NCBI RefSeq assembly: GCF_047468865.1
Contig: NZ_JBLGTV010000003.1
Span: forward strand, 262,889-326,888
Length of the DNA stretch: 64,000 bases
Origin: Castellaniella hirudinis_A
Lineage (GTDB): Bacteria; Pseudomonadota; Gammaproteobacteria; Burkholderiales; Burkholderiaceae_B
Direction: 5' to 3'
Part shown: positions 55,775 to 63,712 of the stretch, in pieces
Position numbering within the stretch: the first letter of the stretch is position 1
How the letters are laid out: each line of letters opens with the position of its first letter
The notes under the pieces: model-generated
What the model was told of the DNA's origin: nothing
The model's database searches: none
The model's input: the letters and a program-made list of their open reading frames with translations, nothing else
Position numbers and translations under genes: made by a program

Positions 55775-56476
55775 TGTTGGGTCCTTCGATTTGTGGCGAC
55801 TGCAATATTTGGTGCTCAGTCGCGTATTTTCAGGAAGGCCGCGCAGTGCTTCGCTGCCCCGTGTACGGAAATCGGCTGCCTCGGTGGGCTGGCCGCAGAA
55901 TCGACAGATGGAACTCTGATGCCGATTGGTCAAGCGTCGGTCTGGTCGCTGTTTGGGAAGTTTAAGGCTGCAGGCCTCGGCGAGATAACGCAGTACGTCG
56001 ATGGTTTCAATAACGACTTGGTCGGCAGAAGTTCGATTGTGCTTGCTGGGGCTGGTGTGTTGCACGAAAAACAGGAATCGCTCTAGCCGATCCATGCGGT
56101 AGTGATGGGCGATTGTGGAAAGTGCGCTCCAGTCCTTGGGTCTGCTGCGCTGCGTGAACAGCTGTACGGCTTCTGCGTTTGAGCCTTGGACGATGTCCCC
56201 ATCGTTGCCGGGGATGGTGCCGGGCTGCAAGGCGCTCAAGGTGTACTTGGTCCAGGCGAGTTCCATGATGTTGGTGGACAGGCTGCGTGGGTTGCGTTGC
56301 ACCAGTTCCCGCCATGCCGGATCTATGTGCTCTCGGAATAGGCGGTAGATCGAGAATTTGCTTCCCTTCTCGGTGTAAGGCCCCCATTCCAACAAAAACG
56401 TATGAGTAGCGTCGGCGACAGCGGGGTCACAATGTGACTCGGTCAAGAGATCCCGTAAAATGGCAATGTCAACCAT
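55698..56476 (-). pseudogene. Zinc-motif hypothetical protein, 3'-truncated
   Basis: The leftward frame begins MVDIAILRDLLTESHCDPAVAD (ATG at 56476; a GTG eleven codons earlier is possible) and shows a CRFCGQ...YCSRHK pattern typical of a small zinc-binding site, followed by LAYQRAKRSEGAFSAELKRLYMHS. From about 55700 leftward the frame is antisense to the integrase and has no independent sense, so the original C-terminus is lost at the same junction that cut the integrase. I do not recognise the family. Divergent from repA. Confidence 0.5.
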
Positions 56477-56553
56477 AGAAGATACTTTGTAGACTGCATT
56501 GTCAGGCACTATCCGGCATTCTCGGTGCTGTTGTCAAGCACCTGAGCCGGTTA

Positions 56554-57435
56554 ATGTCCGACGCCGATAGCGCCCTGATTGAACGATCTATAGAAATCGC
56601 CAGCATTCCCCCGGCTGGCGACGATATGGCGTTCACGCATGCGATTCTCTGTCAGGTTGGCTTGCCTCGGGCAAAGGTGCAAGGCCATGAGTTCATGCGT
56701 CGGTCAGGCGCGGCCTGGGTTAGCGTGCAGGCGGGATGGTTGGACGAGGGCAGGGGGCCGGTGCAGCAGTTGGTTCCGTACGGGGCGATGCCGCGTTTGG
56801 CGTTGGCATGGATTTCGACCTATGCCGTACGGCACGGGACACGGGAGATTCCGATTGGCGATAGCGCGTCTGCATTTCTGCGTTCAATGGGCACGGATAT
56901 GGGCGGTCGCCGCTATCGGACATTGCGCGCGCAAATGCACGCCTTGGCAGCCTGCCGCTTGCAACTGGGCTTCAAGGGCCGAACCTTCAACGGCCAGCCC
57001 GTGGAACAGTTTGATGCCTGGATCGCTGACCGGGACAGCACACAGCGATCGCTGTGGCCGGGTTTGATGGTTCTGTCAGAGCCGTACTACCGGGAGTTGC
57101 GGGAAAGCGCGGTGCCACTCGACAACAGGGCATTACAGGCCCTCAGAGGCTCCGCATTAGCTTTGGATGTCTACGCATGGCTCGCCCATCGTTTGCATCG
57201 TCTGGGGGGCCATAGGGCCCTCCTGCACTGGAAACCGCTGCGAGAACAGTTCGCCCAGGAATACACCGGGAAGACGGCCGCAACCGATTTCAAGAAAAGT
57301 TTCCTGGCGGCGCTGCAGAAGGTGTTGGTGGTGTACCCCCAGGCCGACGTGCGTATCGTGCGCGGTGGCGTGCAGCTGGCTCCTTCGCCCACGCCGGTGT
57401 CGCGTCGCTGCTTTCCGGTAGGTTCGGTCGGATAG
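56554..57435 (+). CDS. repA: Plasmid RepA-type replication initiator
   Basis: The 293-residue protein fits the RepA_C family of plasmid initiators: LVPYGAMPRLALAWISTYAVRHGTREIPIGDSASAFLRSMG, GGRRYRTLRAQMHALAACRLQLGF, and a C-terminal part with DVYAWLAHRLHRL and LLHWKPLREQFAQEYTGK, a winged-helix-like DNA-binding section. It would bind the four iterons immediately downstream to start replication. A plasmid initiator inside a guaA-linked island means the island contains, or derives from, a plasmid. Confidence 0.85.
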   Translation: MSDADSALIERSIEIASIPPAGDDMAFTHAILCQVGLPRAKVQGHEFMRRSGAAWVSVQAGWLDEGRGPVQQLVPYGAMPRLALAWISTYAVRHGTREIPIGDSASAFLRSMGTDMGGRRYRTLRAQMHALAACRLQLGFKGRTFNGQPVEQFDAWIADRDSTQRSLWPGLMVLSEPYYRELRESAVPLDNRALQALRGSALALDVYAWLAHRLHRLGGHRALLHWKPLREQFAQEYTGKTAATDFKKSFLAALQKVLVVYPQADVRIVRGGVQLAPSPTPVSRRCFPVGSVG

Positions 57436-57546
57436 GGCCGTCCGGTTACCGGAGTACCGAAGCACCAAAGATCGTCCTGTGCTTGTCTCCTGGCCGAGGA
57501 TGCTGATTCGGGTGTGGGCATGTCTGTGGATTGGCCAAGTTATCCC

Positions 57547-57632
57547 CGTGCAATCGCCCCTACCCCTTTCGTGCGATCACCCCTACCTTTTCGTGCAATC
57601 ACCCCTACTTTTTTCGTGCAATCGCCCCTACC
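57547..57632 (+). repeat. Four iterons of a plasmid-type origin
   Basis: Copies of CGTGCAATCRCCCCTACC start at 57547, 57570, 57592 and 57615 (period 22-23 bases, about two helical turns), separated by C/T-rich spacers. One copy has GCGATC in place of GCAATC and one ends CTACT. Location 110 bases after repA and phasing with the helix are typical of RepA-binding iterons. The region 57436-57980 holds no convincing gene. Confidence 0.85.
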
Positions 57633-57699
57633 CTAAAACCGATACCTTTACCTGTAATTCTTACCTATACCTTTTTACTGGTAAGAAGAGCACGAAAAA

Positions 57700-57708
57700 T
57701 GTGGATAA
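57700..57708 (-). promoter_or_regulatory. DnaA box
   Basis: TGTGGATAA is the complement of TTATCCACA, a perfect DnaA-binding site, 68 bases after the last iteron. An AT-rich stretch (57637-57698) lies between. A weaker TTATCCCCG lies at 57539-57547 just before the iterons. Together they mark an oriV. Confidence 0.7.
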
Positions 57709-57980
57709 CTGCCCTGCAGCAGTGCTGAGGGGAGGGCGTTTCGTAGGCCTGGAAGGCAGGATGAGCACCAAAAGAAGAAGCACGGCGTTCGTCGCTCGTG
57801 AAAGCGGGTGTGTAAAGTACGGCTGCAGGTGCGTCTGGGACGCTGCGCAAGGCTCGAAATAGCTGCGGCGGCGCCGATATGGGGTAAATTCCCCCGGATT
57901 CGTCTCAGCGTCCGTACATTACCCACCGGGCAGTGACACTTTCATTTTGTTTGTTTTCGGGCGTGTACCTGGGGCCGATC

Positions 57981-58190
57981 TTAGCGTTCCGATTTGTCGG
58001 CAGAGGCATCATCCTTCGGTAGGTGGCTTGTCAGGGATCGCCACCGAGCGCGTGCCCGTTCTGCGTCTTGTCGCGCTGCGGCCATCACCGACGGGTCGCC
58101 GTCTTCCTCTGCAGCCGCCAGATAGGCTGCAATATCGGCTTCGGTTGCAAGGTAGTCCACCGTGTCGTATCGGCTGAAGGTGATCGCCAT
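57981..58190 (-). CDS. Addiction-module antidote-like protein, probably shortened
   Basis: The 69-residue product starts MAITFSRYDTVDYLATEADIAAYLAAAEEDGDPSVMAAA, closely resembling the N-terminus of HigA/COG3636-type antidotes (usually about 100 residues with a C-terminal helix-turn-helix). The HTH part is missing: after residue 40 the sequence is charged (RARARWRSLTSHLPKDD) and ends. No toxin partner is adjacent. It diverges from traJ across the phased repeats. Confidence 0.45.
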   Translation of the reverse strand: MAITFSRYDTVDYLATEADIAAYLAAAEEDGDPSVMAAARQDAERARARWRSLTSHLPKDDASADKSER

Positions 58191-58206
58191 ATCTGGCCCC
58201 CGCTAG

Positions 58207-58236
58207 GCAACTTTGCGCAATTCTGCGCAAATGTAG
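58207..58236. repeat. Phased decamer repeats, left block
   Basis: GCAA appears at 58207, 58217 and 58227, exactly 10 bases apart, in units like GCAANTTNTG. The middle contains a near-perfect inverted repeat TTGCGCA-ATTC-TGCGCAA (58213-58230). Probably protein-binding sites on one face of the helix. Confidence 0.65.
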
Positions 58237-58267
58237 ATGATTATTTTGGTGTTTTTGATTGTTTTGT

Positions 58268-58317
58268 GCAATTCAACGCAATTCAAGGAAATTTAGCGCA
58301 ACTTAGGGCAATTTTTC
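58268..58317. repeat. Phased decamer repeats, right block
   Basis: GCAATTC-like units start at 58268, 58278, 58288 (degenerate GAAATTT), 58298 and 58308, all on a 10-base period. Separated from the left block by an AT-rich stretch (58231-58266). Resembles centromere or operator arrays bound by ribbon-helix-helix proteins. Confidence 0.65.
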
Positions 58318-58370
58318 CCGATGCCCGTGGTGATTATCGTTAAGTTGCACGATGCTGGATGGCAAGATGT

Positions 58371-58411
58371 GTAATGTACCGGTACACGCTGCGCATGAAC
58401 TCGTACATTAC
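58371..58411. promoter_or_regulatory. Inverted repeat upstream of traJ, candidate TraJ/oriT site
   Basis: GTAATGTAC (58371-58379) and GTACATTAC (58403-58411) form perfect arms with a 23-base spacer; the left arm overlaps the palindrome GTACCGGTAC (58376-58385). A further GTACATTACC lies near 57914. The placement upstream of a TraJ-like gene suggests a relaxosome or operator site. Confidence 0.5.
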
Positions 58412-58489
58412 CGCCTCTTACTCGCCTGTGGCTCGACGGAATCGTGCTCTGCGAGGCACACTGTCGCTGCCGCAACCAGGATCAGAAGC

Positions 58490-58861
58490 ATGGCAAAACA
58501 AGAAACAGGTACGAAGGAAAAAAGGGCGGGGCGACCCCGCCGAGAACGGATAGAAGTGTGGGCCACAGGGGAGGAAAAAGCAGCGATCACCGAGTCAGCA
58601 GAGGCAGTGGGTATGACCGCGTCAGCCTACCTTCGGGCGCTGGCCCTGAACACACCGATCCGATCCAAGGCCGACTATCAGGCTATTGCCGACCTTGTAA
58701 AAGTGACTGGTGATCTGGGCCGGGTGGCGGGTTTGTTGAAGCTCTGGCTTGCTGAAAAGCGCGGACAGGGCGCATATCCGTCTGATGTCGAAGCGATGAT
58801 GCTGGACTTTCGTAAGTTGCAGCATGAGGTGAGGCAGGCGACCGCCCTGGTGATGAAGTGA
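58490..58861 (+). CDS. traJ: TraJ-like relaxosome accessory protein
   Basis: The 123-residue protein (same length as RP4 TraJ) has a basic N-terminus (KEKRAGRPRRERIEVWA), a ribbon-helix-helix segment (EEKAAITESAEAVGMTASAYLRALAL) and the hallmark DLGRVAGLLKLWLAEKRGQGAYP, close to TraJ's DLGRLGGLLKLWL. In RP4 TraJ binds oriT and recruits the TraI relaxase. No relaxase gene follows, only a toxin-antitoxin pair, so mobilization would need a relaxase elsewhere. The ATG at 58490 was preferred to one 46 codons upstream in non-homologous sequence. Confidence 0.85.
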   Translation: MAKQETGTKEKRAGRPRRERIEVWATGEEKAAITESAEAVGMTASAYLRALALNTPIRSKADYQAIADLVKVTGDLGRVAGLLKLWLAEKRGQGAYPSDVEAMMLDFRKLQHEVRQATALVMK

Positions 58862-58904
58862 AGATGCTCGGCGGTTGATTTGAAATATTTCCTTGGCGCG
58901 GAAA

Positions 58905-58919
58905 ATTGTACGGTACAAT
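58905..58919. promoter_or_regulatory. Palindromic operator of the tacA-tacT-like pair
   Basis: ATTGTAC-G-GTACAAT is a perfect 15-base palindrome, followed by a half-site GTACAAAT at 58923. It lies 24 bases before the antitoxin ATG, the place where ribbon-helix-helix antitoxins autoregulate. Confidence 0.7.
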
Positions 58920-58942
58920 AGCGTACAAATCGGAGATGAATT

Positions 58943-59215
58943 ATGACTACTGCCGCCGCCCGCCTGGATTTTCGTCTTGAGCCGCGTGACAAAGACCGTA
59001 TCACCAAAGCCGCCGCCTTGCGCGGCCTACCCGTGTCGTCTTTCGTTCGCGATGCTGTCTTGCGCGAAGCCGATGCCGCCATTGCAGCCGATACTGTAGT
59101 CACTTTGTCCGCTGCCGAATCACGCCGCTTCCTGGCGGCGCTGGATGCCCCATTCCAGCCCAATGCGCGTCTGAAGGCAGCAATGGATGCCGCCGCCTCT
59201 GTGGCACAGCGTTGA
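58943..59215 (+). CDS. TacA-type (DUF1778) antitoxin
   Basis: The 90-residue protein has an N-terminal ribbon-helix-helix (ARLDFRLEPRDKDRITKAAALRGLPVSSFVRDAVLREADAAI) and a C-terminal tail (ESRRFLAALDAPFQPNARLKAAMD) that in the family wraps the acetyltransferase toxin. AATCGGAGATGA gives a good ribosome site. It ends three bases before the toxin gene. Confidence 0.9.
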   Translation: MTTAAARLDFRLEPRDKDRITKAAALRGLPVSSFVRDAVLREADAAIAADTVVTLSAAESRRFLAALDAPFQPNARLKAAMDAAASVAQR

Positions 59216-59218
59216 TCC

Positions 59219-59707
59219 ATGGCCTTAGCCTTTGTTGTCCTGGATGGGCATCGGCATGACCGTGTCGGGTTTTCCTGTGGTGTCGCAGTCCTGGATGATT
59301 ACCTACGCCGCCGGGCCGGACAGCATCAGCGCGACGGTATCGCTACCACGCATGTCCTGGTGGACGACACTGATCCTACACGCATTCTTGGCTATTGCTC
59401 TCTGTCAGCGGCACAACTCCACCTGCACGAGATGCTTGAGCAGGATCGCAGGCGGCTACCAGCATATCCCGTGCCCGCGATACGGGTAGGGCGCTTGGCC
59501 GTGTCTCAGGCGCGGCAGGGTAAAGGGTACGGCCAACTGCTACTGGGCCACGCGGTGAATCTTGCCGTGGCTGTGCGGCAAACCATGGGCGTGCGGGTGT
59601 TGATCGTGGATGCAAAGGATGCGAAGGTAGCTGCGTTTTACGAGAGTTTTGGCTTTCGGCGCACGGCCAGTGCTGCGCTGACGCTCTATTTGCCGGTGTC
59701 GGGCTGA
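59219..59707 (+). CDS. TacT/AtaT-type GNAT acetyltransferase toxin
   Basis: The 162-residue GNAT protein has the acetyl-CoA loop ARQGKGYGQLLLGHA (Q-x-K-G-x-G), the family signature DDYLRRRAGQHQRDGIATTHVLVDD, and the C-terminal FYESFGFRRT. Members acetylate aminoacyl-tRNA and stop translation. It is directly downstream of its antitoxin, and stable inheritance of the island is the probable benefit. Confidence 0.9.
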   Translation: MALAFVVLDGHRHDRVGFSCGVAVLDDYLRRRAGQHQRDGIATTHVLVDDTDPTRILGYCSLSAAQLHLHEMLEQDRRRLPAYPVPAIRVGRLAVSQARQGKGYGQLLLGHAVNLAVAVRQTMGVRVLIVDAKDAKVAAFYESFGFRRTASAALTLYLPVSG

Positions 59708-59762
59708 CGCTGTCATTCAGGCACCTATGTGTGCCGCCATTTAAAAAGGGAGAACGCTGATC

Positions 59763-62700
59763 ATGACGGCGCTCAGCTTCAAAGGGAAAGAATTCGTCTA
59801 CAACCACCATCTGGCTGTGCCGTTTCGCCCCCTGGTGCCGCACCCGGAAAAGGGGATAGGCCCGGCGTCGTTGGATGGCAACCTGATCATTCAGGGCGAT
59901 AACCTGCATGCGCTCAAGGCGCTGCTGCCGTATTACGCCGGAAAGGTGGACTGCATTTTCATTGATCCGCCTTACAACACCGGCAACGAGGGCTGGAGCT
60001 ACAACGACAACGTCAATGCCCCGATGATCCGGGAATGGCTGAATAACAATCCGATTGGCATCGAGGATGGCCTGCGACACGACAAGTGGTGCGCCATGAT
60101 GTGGCCGAGATTGCGGCTGCTGCATGAGTTACTGTCTGATGACGGACTTATATTTGTCACCTTGGATGATAACGAACAGCATCGATTCCGCTTGCTGATG
60201 GATGAGGTTTTCGGCGATGGCAATTATGTTGCGACAGCTGCATGGCAGAAGCGTACGTCACCAGATGCACGAAAAAACTTGTCTCCAGCATACGATTATG
60301 TGACGGTTTATGCCAAGGACCTTGTGAAAGGTAAATTGTCTTTGAACAGAATGCCGCTTGCCGCAGGTCGTGTTGATGAATATCGTAATCCCGATGGCGA
60401 TCATAGGGGAGAGTGGGCGTCTGTCGATCTGACTGGGCAAACTGGGCACGCTACGGCGGATCAGTTCTACGAGATAGAGCTACCGTCTGGTAGGAAGATT
60501 ATGCCCCCAGAAGGGAGGTGTTGGGCCCTTGCGCAAGACACCTTTAATCGATTGGCTGCTGATAAACGAATCTGGTTTGGGGTATCTGGAGATAGCAGGC
60601 CGAGGCTCAAAAAATTCTTATCTGAGAGCGAAGGAGCGACCATATGGACGTGGTGGCCGTATGAGGAGTGTGGGACCAATGAGAGAGCTGCGCAGGTTCT
60701 GAGAGATGTGATGGGGCAGCCTGTCGCGTTTGATAATCCAAAACCTGTGCAGTTGATCGACAGAATAGTAAGTCTGGCGACAGATAGAAATGCCTTGATC
60801 CTGGACTCTTTCGCCGGATCAGGCACCACGGCCCATGCTGTCTTGGAAGCCAACAAGCGTGACGGCGGTAACCGCCGCTTCATCTTGGTCGAAATGGAAG
60901 ACTACGCCGATCGCTTGACAGCCGAACGCGTCCGACGCGTCGTCAACGGTTATGACTTCCACGGCACCCAAAAGACCGAACTCCTTCGTGAACGCCTGAC
61001 GTTTTCAACCCTCAAGTCGTCCGAAACGTTATTACACCGAATCGAAGGCATTGAAAATCTGCAAGGCCATGAGTTCGACCGTATCAAAAAAGAAGTCAAA
61101 GATGGCGAACTCGTCGTCACGGGCGAAAGATCGATTGAAAGCAGGACAGAGGGCCTGGGCGGCAGCTTCACCTACTGCACCTTGGGTGCGCCCATTGAAC
61201 TGGACAAAATTCTGACGGGCCAGGACCTGCCCGCCTATCGCAGCTTGGGGGCCGTGCTGTTCAATATGGCGACCAGCCAAGTCCTGAACCCGGCAGCAAT
61301 ACGCGAGGCCGACTTTTATCTGGGCGCAACGGACAGCTTTGTGCTGGAGCTGTCGGCTACCCCACAGGACGTGCAGCCGCGTGGGGGCAGGAACCCCCGT
61401 CCAGGGCGTTATGCCAACATCCTGGTGGAAGTGACGGGCCGCGAGCTGGATCGCGAAGGCATGATCAAGATGCCGCTCAATCTCGACCCCAGGCAGGGCA
61501 CGGACTGGCGGGCCACGCTGAATGCCGCGTTGGATCGCCTGAATAGCGTGACAAGGGACGCCGACCGGCTGCGAGCCGATACCGGGCGCACTATCCGCCC
61601 AATCATGCTGGTGCAGGTAGAGCGTACCGGGCGCGACCAGCGTGAAAGCCATCACATCCATGCTGACGATGTCAAGGACTGGCTGATCACGGCGGGCTTC
61701 GATGAGGCCGAAGTGGCCATCAAAACGGCGGAGCAAAACGATCTGGCCGATCCCGAGAACCAGGATCTACTGTCACCCACCAATCGTGTGCGTGTCATCA
61801 TCACCAAGCAGGCGCTGCAGGAAGGCTGGGATTGTCCCTTTGCCTATGTGCTGTGCAGTCTGGCCGCAAGTTCCAACCAGAAGGCCATGACGCAGCTGGT
61901 AGGCCGCATCCTGCGCCAGCCATATGCCTTGAAAACAGGCGTTGACACGCTGGACGAGTGCTATGTGATCACCCACCATGCGGCGACCAAGGACGTGGTA
62001 GAGGCCATCAAAACGGGCTTGGAGCAAGATGGTTTGGGCGACCTCGTGCTGCAGGTCTCACAGCCGGATACGCAAGGTGGCGGGCTGACGGTTCGACCTA
62101 TTCAGCGCCGTCCTGCATTTGCCAAGACCGAGATTTACTTGCCCAAGGTCCTGCGGGTGGTCGGTAAGGACATTCGGGAACTGGACTATGAAACCGACGT
62201 GTTGGCCGCCATCGACTGGCGGGGTTTCGATCCGACGGACATTGCGAATCGCATTCCCGACAACGCCCAGGCGGCTGAGAGCCAGTTGCAGCGTATTCAA
62301 CTGGCCGACGATGGCGATGAACTGCTGACCAATAGCCCGGTGGCCCGCAATCAGGAATCTTTGGCGTTTGATCCCGCCTATGCGGTGCGACTGGTGTCTG
62401 ATTTGGTGCCCAATCCATTTGTGGCCCGCGAGATCGTTGCCAAAACGATTGCGCGTTTGCGTGAACGAGGTTTTGACAGCACTAAACTGGGCAAGCTGGC
62501 CAGCCTGATTGCAGAAGAACTGCGCAAAGGCCTGGATGCAGCGCGAACGATGTTGGCCGAAACGGTGTTCAAGAACGAGGTGGCGCAAGGCCGCATCCAG
62601 TTTCGGCTGCGATTGGATGGGCGCAATTGGAAGATGCCAAGCACCATGGCGACAAGCGAACCGGAGGGTGCCCGTCAGCTGCTGGGCCGGGACGGCGGCG

Positions 62701-63134
62701 CGCTGCGACAAAGTTTGTTCGCGCCCGTGTACGAGGCGGAACTGAATCAGGACGAGCGTGACGTGGCGGTTTATCTGGATGCCACCGAGACGCTATCATG
62801 GTGGCACCGGAATGTGGCCCGGCGGCAGTACGGTCTGCAGGGCTGGAAACGCGCCAAGGTCTATCCAGACTTCATCTTCGCTGTGCAGCAGGACGGCAGC
62901 GCCCAGCGCATCGTGGCGCTGGAAACCAAGGGAGACCAGCTGAGTGGCAACCTGGATACTGCCTACAAGCGTGATTTGCTGAATTTCCTGTCGAGCAACT
63001 TCCAGTGGGATCGTGTCTCGCCCGTGGGTGACTTGGAGCTGGTAAGCACGGATACCACGGTGGAAGGCACGCTGATTCTGATGAGCGAGTGGCAGGCCAA
63101 GCTGCCTGCCTACCTGACAGGAGAGCTTGCATGA
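59763..63134 (+). CDS. Type III methyltransferase fused to C-terminal half of restriction subunit
   Basis: The 1123-residue frame is a Mod-Res chimera. Residues 1-527 are a beta-class adenine methyltransferase: DPPY at 68-71, a target-recognition region (about 125-345), then FAGSG at 350-354. From residue 528 (VLELSATPQ, base 61344) it continues as Res from helicase motif III (SATP) onward: GWDCPFAYVLCSLAASSNQKAMTQLVGRILRQP (motifs V-VI) and a PD-(D/E)xK nuclease (P1035-D1036, E1054-K1056). The Res N-terminal motor domain with Walker A and DEAH box, and the Mod C-terminus, are missing. No stop or frameshift intervenes. Methylation may survive but cleavage, which needs ATP-driven translocation, should not. 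Confidence 0.85.
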   Translation: MTALSFKGKEFVYNHHLAVPFRPLVPHPEKGIGPASLDGNLIIQGDNLHALKALLPYYAGKVDCIFIDPPYNTGNEGWSYNDNVNAPMIREWLNNNPIGIEDGLRHDKWCAMMWPRLRLLHELLSDDGLIFVTLDDNEQHRFRLLMDEVFGDGNYVATAAWQKRTSPDARKNLSPAYDYVTVYAKDLVKGKLSLNRMPLAAGRVDEYRNPDGDHRGEWASVDLTGQTGHATADQFYEIELPSGRKIMPPEGRCWALAQDTFNRLAADKRIWFGVSGDSRPRLKKFLSESEGATIWTWWPYEECGTNERAAQVLRDVMGQPVAFDNPKPVQLIDRIVSLATDRNALILDSFAGSGTTAHAVLEANKRDGGNRRFILVEMEDYADRLTAERVRRVVNGYDFHGTQKTELLRERLTFSTLKSSETLLHRIEGIENLQGHEFDRIKKEVKDGELVVTGERSIESRTEGLGGSFTYCTLGAPIELDKILTGQDLPAYRSLGAVLFNMATSQVLNPAAIREADFYLGATDSFVLELSATPQDVQPRGGRNPRPGRYANILVEVTGRELDREGMIKMPLNLDPRQGTDWRATLNAALDRLNSVTRDADRLRADTGRTIRPIMLVQVERTGRDQRESHHIHADDVKDWLITAGFDEAEVAIKTAEQNDLADPENQDLLSPTNRVRVIITKQALQEGWDCPFAYVLCSLAASSNQKAMTQLVGRILRQPYALKTGVDTLDECYVITHHAATKDVVEAIKTGLEQDGLGDLVLQVSQPDTQGGGLTVRPIQRRPAFAKTEIYLPKVLRVVGKDIRELDYETDVLAAIDWRGFDPTDIANRIPDNAQAAESQLQRIQLADDGDELLTNSPVARNQESLAFDPAYAVRLVSDLVPNPFVAREIVAKTIARLRERGFDSTKLGKLASLIAEELRKGLDAARTMLAETVFKNEVAQGRIQFRLRLDGRNWKMPSTMATSEPEGARQLLGRDGGALRQSLFAPVYEAELNQDERDVAVYLDATETLSWWHRNVARRQYGLQGWKRAKVYPDFIFAVQQDGSAQRIVALETKGDQLSGNLDTAYKRDLLNFLSSNFQWDRVSPVGDLELVSTDTTVEGTLILMSEWQAKLPAYLTGELA

Positions 63135-63712
63135 CGATGACGCCCACCTGCTGGATGATCGCAGGCCCCAACGGCGCTGGAAAGACGACTTTTGCGCTGG
63201 ATTACCTGCCCGCTGTGGCCCAGTGCCAGACGTTCATCAATGCCGATCTGATTGCTGCCGGGTTGTCACCTTTGAACCCCGAACGTGAACAGTTGGCAGC
63301 ATCAAGGCTGTATCTGGCGGAAATCGACCGGTGCGAACGTACCCGCCAGGACTTCGCCTTTGAGACAACCTTGTCCGGGCGTGGTTATCTGCGACTGGTG
63401 GATCGTCTGATGCAAGGCGGATGGCGGGTAGAGATGTCATACTTGGCGCTACCCAATGTCCAGTTATCTCATGATCGGGTGGCGGAGCGTGTCATGCACG
63501 GTGGCCATAGCATCCCGGCTCAGGCAATTGAGCGGCGCTTTGCCCGTAGCCTGTACAACTTGTTTGCACTGTATGCTCCCAGGGTCAGCTTGACGCGCTG
63601 CTACCTGAATAGCCTGGACGACCCGATGCTGGTGTTTACGCAGCAGGGCGGTCATGTTGAAATTTTTGATGATGCTGTTTATCGGCACCTACGCGACGAG
63701 GCAGGCCTATGA
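63131..63712 (+). CDS. Zeta-toxin-like P-loop kinase
   Basis: The 193-residue protein has Walker A in WMIAGPNGAGKTTFALDYLP, FINADLIAAGLSPLNP, and FAFETTLSGRGYLRLVDRL, the pattern of zeta-toxin-like kinases that phosphorylate UDP-N-acetylglucosamine or other small molecules. It overlaps the Mod-Res stop as ATGA and is followed by a small gene with the same overlap, a frequent type III associated trio. Confidence 0.82.
   Translation: MTMTPTCWMIAGPNGAGKTTFALDYLPAVAQCQTFINADLIAAGLSPLNPEREQLAASRLYLAEIDRCERTRQDFAFETTLSGRGYLRLVDRLMQGGWRVEMSYLALPNVQLSHDRVAERVMHGGHSIPAQAIERRFARSLYNLFALYAPRVSLTRCYLNSLDDPMLVFTQQGGHVEIFDDAVYRHLRDEAGL

Noticed and set aside
57547..57632. CRISPR array
   Set aside because: Only four degenerate 18-base units with 4-6 base spacers. 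Iteron spacing, position after repA and no cas genes fit an origin instead.
57479..57862. 127-codon open frame across the iterons
   Set aside because: The translation repeats the iteron unit (SPLPLSCDHPYLF...) and has no ribosome site. It is non-coding origin sequence.
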